The translations under genes and the position numbers were made by a program. DNA of 64,000 nucleotides from Cellvibrio zantedeschiae (lineage in GTDB: Bacteria; Pseudomonadota; Gammaproteobacteria; Pseudomonadales; Cellvibrionaceae): contig NZ_BMYZ01000003.1 in the NCBI RefSeq assembly GCF_014652535.1, forward strand, positions 310,001 through 374,000, written 5' to 3'. Position 1 is the stretch's first letter. The number at the start of each line of letters is the position of its first letter. Below the pieces are notes generated by a model. The model was given only the letters and a program-made list of their open reading frames with translations. It was not told the origin of the DNA and made no database searches. Below, one piece after another: positions 41,890 to 49,722 of this stretch.

Positions 41890-44613
41890 TTACTCCGGCA
41901 CGCGATAAATTTTGTTTAATTGCTGTGTAAAATCGGCAACGGCAAGCGGTTTACCAAAATGATAGCCTTGGCCAAACTCGCAACCTGTGCTGCGTAAAAA
42001 TGCAGCTTGCTGAGGAGTTTCTATACCTTCACCGGTTACCTTGGCGTTGAGTGTGTGAGCCATAGCAATAATCATTTTGACTAAATTTGCGCTGCGTCTT
42101 TTGTCGGGAACACCTTCCAAAAACAGACGATCAATTTTTAATTTGCCCACTTCAAAACGACGCAAATAACTGAAAGATGCGTAGCCCGTTCCAAAGTCGT
42201 CAATCGCCAGGCCAATTTTTTGCGCGCGCAAATGCGCTAGATTTTCTTCCACTTCCGGCGCTGCGCTTAGCGCAATACCTTCGGTAACTTCCAGTTCCAG
42301 CATACTCGCGTCCACTTCCTCCTCTTGCAGTATGCGGCTCACATCTTCTGCAAAACCGCGGTGCTCCAATTGAATCATGGAAACATTCACCGACACCGTA
42401 AGTTTATTGTTGGTTGCAGCTTGCCAAATTTTTATTTGATGCAAAGATTCTTTGAGTACCCACAAGCCAATGTAATAAATGCTGCCGGTAGCTTCTGCAA
42501 GTGGAATAAATGTAGCGGGATTGATCAAACCGCGCAAAGGATGCTGCCAGCGGATGAGTGCCTCTGCGCCGCACACTTCACCTGATATCAAATTAATAAT
42601 CGGTTGATAAAGTAAAAAGAATTCGTCGCGCTCTAGCGCTTGCTGCAAATCTTCGCGCAGAGCCTGTTCCTGTTGTTCAGCCGCATGATGTTCAATGCTG
42701 TATTCCACCCAGGCATTTTCGCGATTGGCGCGATGCAAACTGTGCAACGCAATTTCTGCGTTATGTAATGCTTTCGCCCAATCAGCGCCACCTTGTACGT
42801 AACTTACGCCTATGTTTAAACGCACAGGCAGAGAAGTATCGCGGGCTTTAATTGGGCTGGAAAAAAATCCGAACAACATGTCCATGCGTTGCGGCAAGTT
42901 AACGCCGCGCTCCAAATCCAGCACTAGTGCAAAACGGTTGTCGCCAACGCGCCCAACCAATTCGTTTGCGCCGCAAAAATGCGCCAGCCTTTTGGCTACG
43001 CTCACCAATAGTTGATCACCCGTTGCTACACCATATTTATCGTTGATAAGTACCAAGCCTTCAACATTTACGAGCGTACAAACATACTGATTATTAGCTT
43101 GGGGATTGGTTAATAATTCCTGTACTTTTTGATCAAGGTAAACGCGATTGGGCAATTCAGTCAGCTGATCAAAATAAATCCGTTGCGCCAATTCTTGCTC
43201 TGCGCGTTTGCGTGCCTGGGATTCAATGGAGAGCGCGAGCATATCTGCAATTGATGCTAAGAAATTGGTTTCGTCTGGCCGCCATTGACGCGGCCAGGGG
43301 CTCATCGCCAGCACCAAACCAATTGCCTGGTCACGTACCAATGTGGGCATGGCGAGCAAAGCACCAGCTCCGCCGATATTGACCCAGTAACCCGGATTAT
43401 CTGTACGCGACACACGGGGGACAACCAAACCGACTTTGCGATCAAGTAAATCAAACAGCCAGGGTGCATGGGCGCGCTCGATACTTTGGCCAAATACCGA
43501 AAGCCCACGCGGCTGTTCAACCAGGGCCTTATTTTTTAGCGACTGGCGATCATCACTTAATTCCCACACGGATAAATGCGGTAATTGCAGGGTTCCGCGC
43601 GCCAATGCGGCCGCCTCTTCTGCATAGGCTTCAGAGGTGGGAATAGCATCTTTACTCAGCGCCAGGCTGCGCAGTGCATCGCCCTGAGCCGCCAAGCGCA
43701 CCGCTTGCGCCAGTTGGCTGGATTGCAAATGTGAAGCAAGCCGCCCCAGCAAAACGGCGATGGTAACCACCACACCCAAGAGCACCAACACGTAAGGCAT
43801 GATGGCGGAAAAAATAGTGTGGCCCGGCATGTCCAAACCCCAAACCAGATAGCCCTGCACCACACCCTGAGGATTTTTAAGCGGTAAATTAGGTTCGGTT
43901 TTGGAAGCGCGTTCGCGAATTTCAGGAGCGCGCAATTTGAAGTTTTCGCCCAGGGTGCCGAGCCATTGATCATCCAGCGCAGACGCAAATAACAGCAAGC
44001 GCCCATTCACCGGAACCTGGGTACCGCTCTCGGAAACAATGGGCTCCATAATCACCAGATAATAAACACTCTTGCCCTGCTCAATGACTCTCACGTAACC
44101 CATGGGCGAAGGCGTTTTAACGTAGGGATTATAAAATTTCGCAATCGGGTAAAGGTCGGCAATCAAGCGCTTAAGGGTTGCTGATTTGGTGTCCGAGGGA
44201 ACGAACTTGCCATCAACTAGCAAGTAATTGATTTGCTGTTGGCGATCTACAATCGCTTCAATATTAATGCTTTGGTTAATGTAGGCCGAGCCCGACATAT
44301 TGGCCCTGAGCCACTCGCTATTGACCGACCCGCGATTGGCGTTTTCTGCCATGCCATCCCACATTGAGTATTCGCGCAAGGCACCCACTAATTGTTGGCG
44401 GCGTTGCTCCATGCCAGATGCCACCATTTCCTGCGAATGCACAATAAAGAGTTCGTCTTGTTGGACGATGGTGACTTTTACTACCCATAGCACGCCGCCC
44501 ACGGTTGCGGTAATGAGCATTACCAAAAGTAAGCCGGGTGCACTTAGTATGCGACGCAGAAAATTTATCAACGGCTGTCCATTCCTGTAGTTCGATTTAA
44601 CAAGAATAGCCAA
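41890..44613 (-). CDS. CHASE4-GAF-GGDEF-EAL protein, probable c-di-GMP phosphodiesterase
   Basis: 907 residues from a TTG at 44613; there is no ATG until residue 32, and a TTG at 44571 with AGGAATGGAC upstream is a good alternative start. A CHASE4 sensor (QLVGALREYSMWDGMAEN) lies between two membrane helices; a GAF-like domain follows, then GGDEF and EAL domains. The GGDEF site is degenerate: GDNRF (557-561) replaces GGDEF. The EAL domain (Glu684 of EAL) keeps the metal and catalytic residues: SVNVS, ELEVTEG, IDDFGTGYASFSYL, KIDR and GEGIE. It should therefore hydrolyse c-di-GMP in response to a periplasmic signal. Confidence 0.9.
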   Translation of the reverse strand: MAILVKSNYRNGQPLINFLRRILSAPGLLLVMLITATVGGVLWVVKVTIVQQDELFIVHSQEMVASGMEQRRQQLVGALREYSMWDGMAENANRGSVNSEWLRANMSGSAYINQSINIEAIVDRQQQINYLLVDGKFVPSDTKSATLKRLIADLYPIAKFYNPYVKTPSPMGYVRVIEQGKSVYYLVIMEPIVSESGTQVPVNGRLLLFASALDDQWLGTLGENFKLRAPEIRERASKTEPNLPLKNPQGVVQGYLVWGLDMPGHTIFSAIMPYVLVLLGVVVTIAVLLGRLASHLQSSQLAQAVRLAAQGDALRSLALSKDAIPTSEAYAEEAAALARGTLQLPHLSVWELSDDRQSLKNKALVEQPRGLSVFGQSIERAHAPWLFDLLDRKVGLVVPRVSRTDNPGYWVNIGGAGALLAMPTLVRDQAIGLVLAMSPWPRQWRPDETNFLASIADMLALSIESQARKRAEQELAQRIYFDQLTELPNRVYLDQKVQELLTNPQANNQYVCTLVNVEGLVLINDKYGVATGDQLLVSVAKRLAHFCGANELVGRVGDNRFALVLDLERGVNLPQRMDMLFGFFSSPIKARDTSLPVRLNIGVSYVQGGADWAKALHNAEIALHSLHRANRENAWVEYSIEHHAAEQQEQALREDLQQALERDEFFLLYQPIINLISGEVCGAEALIRWQHPLRGLINPATFIPLAEATGSIYYIGLWVLKESLHQIKIWQAATNNKLTVSVNVSMIQLEHRGFAEDVSRILQEEEVDASMLELEVTEGIALSAAPEVEENLAHLRAQKIGLAIDDFGTGYASFSYLRRFEVGKLKIDRLFLEGVPDKRRSANLVKMIIAMAHTLNAKVTGEGIETPQQAAFLRSTGCEFGQGYHFGKPLAVADFTQQLNKIYRVPE

Positions 44614-44685
44614 GAAAAACTACACCATGTGGTTTAAAGCTACCATAGTCTTAAAGATCATAAGCCCACCTGAATATGTACAAAA

Positions 44686-44706
44686 AAACCGCTAAAAGCG
44701 GTTTCT
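44686..44706. terminator. Terminator hairpin upstream of the c-di-GMP gene
   Basis: AAACCGCT (44686-44693), loop AAA, AGCGGTTT (44697-44704). On the minus strand a T run follows (TTTTTTTG), so it terminates the acyltransferase transcript before the c-di-GMP gene. Confidence 0.8.
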
Positions 44707-44728
44707 TTAGAGATCTATAAAGACGGGT

Positions 44729-45910
44729 TTATTTTCGGCGACCGTTGAGCATCCAACCTATAGGTGTCCAGCGCACCAGCAACAAATAAGTGACAAACCC
44801 TATTGCCAAAGTCACTCCCGATGCAACGCTAAATTTAGCGAACAAGCTCCAGTTCTTATCCATCAACTGATATTGCAATGCAAATAGCAAGGGTAAGTGG
44901 ATGATATAAATCCAATAGGAACTATCGGCAATTAGCCGCATAAATTTGCTGTGCGAATTCAACCAGGTTTTACCAAGAGTTAAACACACCAGGGTCATCC
45001 AAACCGCAACATAAGCTTCACATAAACTCACAATGATTTTTTTCCATAACACCATTGGTGCTGGCACCATTGAAAATTCTTTAGGGATTAAGGTATAAAA
45101 AATTCCGTAGGCAACCAGACTCAATACCAAAAGAAGTTTCCAGTAGGGCTGAAATTTTTCAATGAAGTTTTCAGCGCTAAATATCCAATAGCCCAGCAGG
45201 AAGAATATTCCAAAAAATCCAAACGACCACAGCTGCGGGAAAAAGCTGTCTGGGGCAGGCATGGGGACGTTAACTGAACTTAGCGCCGGCACCATTATCA
45301 ATGGAAACACGCAAATAAATTGCCAGGGTTTTACACGCTTAAAAAATTCGCTCAATTTTCCCCATTGGAACTGACATAGAATCCAGGTTATTAAATAGAA
45401 AAATAACAGATTGTATAAGAACCACAAATGCAGAGTTGTCGGTGGCGGGGGCGGAGTACCTGGTGCCGCATTTGCAATCATCAACAGTACCGGCGATTTA
45501 TTTTGCACATGGGCAAGTGCATCAAACAGCCCGGCAATAACTGCCCACATACAAAGCGGTAGAAAAATAACCAGTGGCAATAAAATTCGCACTGCCCGGT
45601 TTTTTAACATCCTGCCGACACCGCGCTTTTGCACCAGGAGCGCTGCAAAAAATCCGGCGATGACAAAAAATAAAGGCATGCGAAATAAATGGGAAAACCA
45701 GGCGAATACATCTACCCATTGCGATTGCTCTGCATTTGCAGGCAACCATACATTATGCAGTAAAACACTGTGTGCAAGCGCAGCATGAAATAGAACGCCT
45801 GCCAACATGGCAATAGCGCGCAGGTTATCCATGTAATGCAAACGTGTATCAGACATCAGTGCATCTGCAACGGGTACTTCGTACGGGCGTGACTCAACCG
45901 TGGAGTTCAT
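44729..45910 (-). CDS. Acyltransferase 3 family membrane protein
   Basis: 393 residues from ATG 45910, with GAGGTGG upstream; a GTG three codons earlier is less likely. About ten membrane helices. The family start RLHYMDNLRAIAMLAGVLFH carries the conserved His of membrane O-acyltransferases, and FFVIAGFFAALLVQKRG is the next signature. Such enzymes transfer acyl groups to cell-surface glycans or other acceptors. It resembles glucan-modifying OpgC in general layout, but that is not certain. It lies downstream of the ABC genes but beyond their terminator. Confidence 0.85.
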   Translation of the reverse strand: MNSTVESRPYEVPVADALMSDTRLHYMDNLRAIAMLAGVLFHAALAHSVLLHNVWLPANAEQSQWVDVFAWFSHLFRMPLFFVIAGFFAALLVQKRGVGRMLKNRAVRILLPLVIFLPLCMWAVIAGLFDALAHVQNKSPVLLMIANAAPGTPPPPPTTLHLWFLYNLLFFYLITWILCQFQWGKLSEFFKRVKPWQFICVFPLIMVPALSSVNVPMPAPDSFFPQLWSFGFFGIFFLLGYWIFSAENFIEKFQPYWKLLLVLSLVAYGIFYTLIPKEFSMVPAPMVLWKKIIVSLCEAYVAVWMTLVCLTLGKTWLNSHSKFMRLIADSSYWIYIIHLPLLFALQYQLMDKNWSLFAKFSVASGVTLAIGFVTYLLLVRWTPIGWMLNGRRK

Positions 45911-45942
45911 AGCAACCACCTCAAGAATAATATGGAAAAAAT

Positions 45943-45961
45943 GCCCCGAAAAATTCGGGGC
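45943..45961 (-). terminator. Terminator of the gntR-ABC operon
   Basis: GCCCCGAA (45943-45950), loop AAA, TTCGGGGC (45954-45961). On the minus strand the stem is followed by ATTTTTTCC. It lies just after the permease gene. Confidence 0.9.
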
Positions 45962-45979
45962 TTAAAGTTGGCAGGTTGG

Positions 45980-46654
45980 TTAGAGAAAAACTTTCTTTCG
46001 CGCTTGAATACAAACGGCAACAATTAACGCAAGTACAGCAATTAGGACTTCGGCGAGCACGATACCTGTAGCTGTACTATTCCACACCATATAGGCGTCT
46101 TTAGTGTGGCTTCCGATCTCGGGTGTTTTACCCAGCAAATACATAGCCGGGTTAACCAAACAATTAAGCACAATCATCACAAATATAGTTGCACCTTCAG
46201 TTGCCAGTGCCGTACCAACACTCCAGGTGATGCAATAATTCACTAACATTAACAGGCAAAGAATGATGGAAAACGGCAGAAGGCCATCAGGAATTGGCGT
46301 AGCTATAAAAACAACAACCATTCCTGCCAAAATAATTAACCAGGGCACAATAAATATTGTCATGTTTGCAATCATTTTTGCGATGATGTAATCCATGGGC
46401 GAAATCGGCAACGTCATAATAAAAGGAAGCGTTTGCTCTTTTCGCTCTTGAACAATTGTTATTGCGATTTGATGATTTCCTAAACCAATCAATACCGTTA
46501 TTAGAAAAACACTGCCGATATAAAATTGCCATTCACCCAAGCTGATAAAACTCAAAGCGAAAATTCCACCGGCCAAATAGAGTGCATTTATTTTTCGCGT
46601 GAGATGCCAGTCTTTGGCAATCAATTTTTTAATCATAGGTTGATTCAATGTCAT
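45980..46654 (-). CDS. ABC-2 type transporter permease
   Basis: 224 residues with six membrane helices and no catalytic domain (FALSFISLGEWQFYIGSVFL; ILAGMVVVFIATPI). A cytoplasmic loop (AITIVQERKEQTLPFIMTLP) is typical of ABC-2 and YtrC/BcrB-type permeases. It starts 2 bases after the ATPase gene stop. With the ATPase and the GntR regulator it forms a YtrA-type exporter operon; the substrate is unknown. Confidence 0.8.
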   Translation of the reverse strand: MTLNQPMIKKLIAKDWHLTRKINALYLAGGIFALSFISLGEWQFYIGSVFLITVLIGLGNHQIAITIVQERKEQTLPFIMTLPISPMDYIIAKMIANMTIFIVPWLIILAGMVVVFIATPIPDGLLPFSIILCLLMLVNYCITWSVGTALATEGATIFVMIVLNCLVNPAMYLLGKTPEIGSHTKDAYMVWNSTATGIVLAEVLIAVLALIVAVCIQARKKVFL

Positions 46655-46656
46655 GA

Positions 46657-47541
46657 TTAAGCCACCTCCTTCACACTGGCCACAAAAATTTGTTCCAGCG
46701 ACATAGGTTCAACTTGCGATACTTCCAAGCCTTGGGCCTGCAATTTTCCAAGTGAAAACTCATTAAAAGATTTCACTTTTAATTCATGTAGCGAACCGTT
46801 ACTTTTCTGCATAGCCAAGCCCGGCAATTCAATTTTTCTGCCGTTAATATCACCGGAACACACAATGCGTCGCCAGGATTCCAAATAGCTTTCTTTATCT
46901 TGCGAGGCCAATAATTTCCCTTTGTGCAAAAAGGTAATGGAATCAGAAAGTTGTTCTACGTCCTGGGTGTTGTGCGATGAAAATAAAACGCTGCGATCTT
47001 CATCACGTAACACTTCAGCGAGCTCGCTCAAGACTTCGTAACGTGCAACCGGGTCTAAACCTGTAGTGGGCTCATCCAAAATCAGCAGCTTGGGCTTTCT
47101 CGCCAAAATTAATAATAAGCAGGCTTTCACGCGCTGGCCGTGTGAAAAACCTTTGAGTTTTTGCTCGGCATTCAAATCAAATATTTTTAATAAGTGTTCT
47201 GCGTACTTGTAATCCCAGGAGGGGAAAATGGATTGAATAAATTGCATGTGCCAACGCAAGTTTTCGCTTTTGTAGAGACGCATATCTTCAGAGGCAAAAC
47301 CGATATTTTCTTTGGCCAGAACCTGTTGCTCGGGCAAACGATAACCCAACACATTCACGCTGCCGGTATCGGGTTGGATTAAACCCATCAGCATACGCAA
47401 GATGGTGGATTTACCCGCACCATTCACTCCCACCAAACCCATAATTTGGCCAGCGGGCATTTGCAAGCTGAGATGCTCCAGATAAAAACTGGAATAACGC
47501 TTGGATACCTGCTCAAGTTCAATCGCATTTTGCATATTCAT
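46657..47541 (-). CDS. ABC transporter ATP-binding protein
   Basis: 294 residues. Walker A GVNGAGKST, the Q-loop region, signature GFSHGQRVKACLLLILARKP (LSGGQ degenerates to FSHGQ), Walker B KLLILDEPTTGLDP and the His switch in SSHNTQD are present. C-terminal 70 residues are family-specific. The degenerate signature is common in the YtrB/BcrA exporter group. It is encoded between a GntR regulator (15 bp upstream) and the permease, all on the minus strand. Confidence 0.9.
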   Translation of the reverse strand: MNMQNAIELEQVSKRYSSFYLEHLSLQMPAGQIMGLVGVNGAGKSTILRMLMGLIQPDTGSVNVLGYRLPEQQVLAKENIGFASEDMRLYKSENLRWHMQFIQSIFPSWDYKYAEHLLKIFDLNAEQKLKGFSHGQRVKACLLLILARKPKLLILDEPTTGLDPVARYEVLSELAEVLRDEDRSVLFSSHNTQDVEQLSDSITFLHKGKLLASQDKESYLESWRRIVCSGDINGRKIELPGLAMQKSNGSLHELKVKSFNEFSLGKLQAQGLEVSQVEPMSLEQIFVASVKEVA

Positions 47542-47556
47542 GCCTCAAAGAAATCG

Positions 47557-47943
47557 TTAGGGCTGCTTGCGCGCGGCAATTGCTGCTTGAACCAGCGCGA
47601 TCAACTCGCCCTCATTCAACCCCGCCGCGTCAGCGCTCTCAATCAATCCATTTAAATGTTTGTTCAGCTCAAGGCGAGCGAGATTGCTATGCAGGCCATC
47701 GCCATCGGCTACAAAAGAACCGCGCCCCGGTTGCGTCACAATCACACCTTCAGCTTCCAGTTCGGTGTAAGCGCGCTTAACCGTAATCACACTGACTTTG
47801 GTCGCTGCGCTCAATTCGCGAATGGAAGGCAGGGGGTGACCTGCAGGCCAATCGCCCACACGAACCTTTTGTTTAATTTGCGCCATGATTTGCAAGTACA
47901 TGGGGCGGCTATCGTTTTGCGAGAGAAACAACTCGTCGGTCAC
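47557..47943 (-). CDS. GntR family regulator, YtrA subfamily
   Basis: 128 residues from a GTG at 47943 with GAGGTG upstream; the frame continues to 48006 only because it crosses the AT-rich operator. N-terminal winged helix: PMYLQIMAQIKQKVRVGDWP, LPSIRELSAATKVSVITVKR, LEAEGVIVTQPGRGSFV. The short C-terminal tail of two helices (IESADAAGLNEGELIALVQ) is the YtrA type. YtrA proteins repress an adjacent ABC transporter operon, and here the ATPase and permease follow. The repeated TATAC-rich operator lies just upstream. Confidence 0.92.
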   Translation of the reverse strand: MTDELFLSQNDSRPMYLQIMAQIKQKVRVGDWPAGHPLPSIRELSAATKVSVITVKRAYTELEAEGVIVTQPGRGSFVADGDGLHSNLARLELNKHLNGLIESADAAGLNEGELIALVQAAIAARKQP

Positions 47944-47955
47944 GCACACCTCAAA

Positions 47956-48000
47956 CTGTATATATACGATATGCACAGTATATGCACGGATATACACAGT
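47956..48000. promoter_or_regulatory. Probable GntR/YtrA operator and promoter
   Basis: Between gntR and serA, the minus strand reads ACTGTGTATATCCGTGCATA then TACTGTGCATATCGTATATA: two near-direct repeats of about 21 bases with ACTGTGNATATC at their starts, plus TATATAC palindromes and possible TATACT -10 sites. Repeats and self-complementary TATAC elements next to a YtrA-type gene suggest an autoregulatory operator. Confidence 0.55.
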
Positions 48001-48035
48001 TGGCAAGTGTGTATAGCGGATATTTTTTTCGTTTT

Positions 48036-48160
48036 AAAAGCACCCCTACCCAGCCTTCCCCCTTTTCACAAATTGCAGGAGCAATTTGCATGGCAACGCC
48101 ACCCGAAGGGGAAACCACAAGGATGTGGTTTATGAACGGGAGGCTGGGAGGGGGTTAAAG
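48036..48160. repeat. C-rich/G-rich imperfect inverted repeat (family R3), second member
   Basis: The left arm AAGCACCCCTACCCAGCCTT (48039 onward) and the right arm near 48133-48160 (complement CCTTTAACCCCCTCCCAGCC) can pair over about 25 bases with mismatches. Inside are a short palindrome (AATTGCAGGAGCAATT at 48071-48086) and ACCACAAGGATGTGGT (48115-48130). It lies between the GntR gene and serA, as the first member does upstream of rpiA. Confidence 0.6.
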
Positions 48161-48272
48161 GCAGTCGTCGAGGCGCACCTTTGTGCTATCATGCCGCCCA
48201 AATTTTCCCCAGCTCCCCATTCCAGCGTGCCGGTTACCCCCAGCCCTGCGAATCCACTACTCCGAGGTTGCC

Positions 48273-49502
48273 ATGAGCAAAACGTCCTTAGACAAAAGCA
48301 AGATCAAGTTTTTATTACTGGAAGGTGTGCACCAATCTGCCGTGCAAGTCCTGAATGATCAGGGTTACACCAATATCGAATACCTGAAAACCGCTTTGGA
48401 TGAAGACGCGCTCATCGAGAAAATCCAGGATGCGCATTTCGTTGGCCTGCGTTCACGCACCCAATTGACTCGCCGTGTATTTGAAAACGCCCCGCGCCTA
48501 ATCGCCGCTGGTTGCTTCTGCATTGGTACTAACCAAGTGGATTTGAAAGCCGCACAAGAACACGGTGTTGCGGTATTCAACGCACCTTATTCGAATACTC
48601 GTTCAGTAGCCGAGTTGGTAATTGCTGAAGCAATTTTGTTGTTGCGCAATGTTCCGCAAAAGAACGCCATTTGCCATCGCGGCGGTTGGGATAAATCAGC
48701 TGTAGGCTCTTACGAAATTCGCGGCAAAACTTTAGGTTTGATTGGCTACGGTTCTATTGGCAGCCAAACTTCTGTGCTCGCAGAATCTTTGGGTATGAAC
48801 GTTCAGTTCTACGACACCATCACCAAATTGCCCTTAGGCAACGCCAACCAAATTCGCGAGTTGGATGAGTTGTTGGCAACATCTGACATTGTCAGCCTGC
48901 ACGTACCAGAAACTGCAGCGACTCAAGATATGATTGGCGCACGCGAAATTGGTTTGATGAAAAAAGGCGCAATCCTGATCAACGCCTCGCGCGGTACAGT
49001 GGTAGATATTGATGCGCTCGCCGCTGCAATTAAAGCAGGCAATTTGTCTGGCGCTGCGATTGACGTTTTCCCGGAAGAACCCAAAGCAAACGACGACGAA
49101 TTCGTATCGGCATTGCGCGGTTTGGACAACGTGATTTTGACTCCGCACATCGGCGGTTCGACCATGGAAGCACAAGCTAACATCGGTATTGAAGTGGCAG
49201 AAAAGCTAATCAAGTATTCCGACAACGGCACCACCATCAGCTCGGTTAACTTTCCCGAAGTTGCCTTGCCCGGCCACCCGGACGCACATCGTTTGCTGCA
49301 CGTACACGCCAACGTTCCCGGTATTTTGTCCAAGATCAACAACATCTTCTCTGATCGCCACATCAACATTGCATCGCAATACCTGCAAACTAACGACAAG
49401 GTTGGCTATGTGGTGGTAGATATCAATTCACCTTACGATGAAGTTGCACTGGAACAATTGAAGAGCATTGAAGGCACCATCCGTTGCCGCGTGTTGTTCT
49501 AA
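48273..49502 (+). CDS. serA: D-3-phosphoglycerate dehydrogenase
   Basis: 409 residues from ATG 48273 (GAGG 7 bases upstream); an upstream in-frame start at 48183 is rejected. Nucleotide-binding motif GLIGYGSIGSQ, catalytic Arg in NASRGTVVDIDA, Glu in FPEEPKAND, and His in LTPHIGGSTMEAQ are present. A C-terminal ACT domain (HRLLHVHANVPGILSKINNI) marks the serine-regulated E. coli type. It makes 3-phosphohydroxypyruvate for serine. Ends in a terminator. An R3 repeat lies upstream. Confidence 0.96.
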   Translation: MSKTSLDKSKIKFLLLEGVHQSAVQVLNDQGYTNIEYLKTALDEDALIEKIQDAHFVGLRSRTQLTRRVFENAPRLIAAGCFCIGTNQVDLKAAQEHGVAVFNAPYSNTRSVAELVIAEAILLLRNVPQKNAICHRGGWDKSAVGSYEIRGKTLGLIGYGSIGSQTSVLAESLGMNVQFYDTITKLPLGNANQIRELDELLATSDIVSLHVPETAATQDMIGAREIGLMKKGAILINASRGTVVDIDALAAAIKAGNLSGAAIDVFPEEPKANDDEFVSALRGLDNVILTPHIGGSTMEAQANIGIEVAEKLIKYSDNGTTISSVNFPEVALPGHPDAHRLLHVHANVPGILSKINNIFSDRHINIASQYLQTNDKVGYVVVDINSPYDEVALEQLKSIEGTIRCRVLF

Positions 49503-49533
49503 TTCATTTAGTTTTACCTCTGCTCCAAAAATA

Positions 49534-49563
49534 AAAACCGCTGCCTTGTCAGCGGTTTTTTGT
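49534..49563 (+). terminator. Terminator of serA
   Basis: AAAACCGCTG (49534-49543), loop CCTTGT, CAGCGGTTTT (49550-49559) and T run. Located 32 bases after the stop. Confidence 0.92.
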
Positions 49564-49722
49564 TTTCTGCGTTATATCTCCTGTAACCCCAATACAAACC
49601 AGTTCACAAGCTTGGAAAATCGCGCGCTTTTTGGCGCAAAAGCTGGCATTCGTTCACAGGTGCTTGCTGAATTGTCTTTTACACTTTGGTTCATCTAATA
49701 ATTCTTTTTTAAAGGCCGCGCT

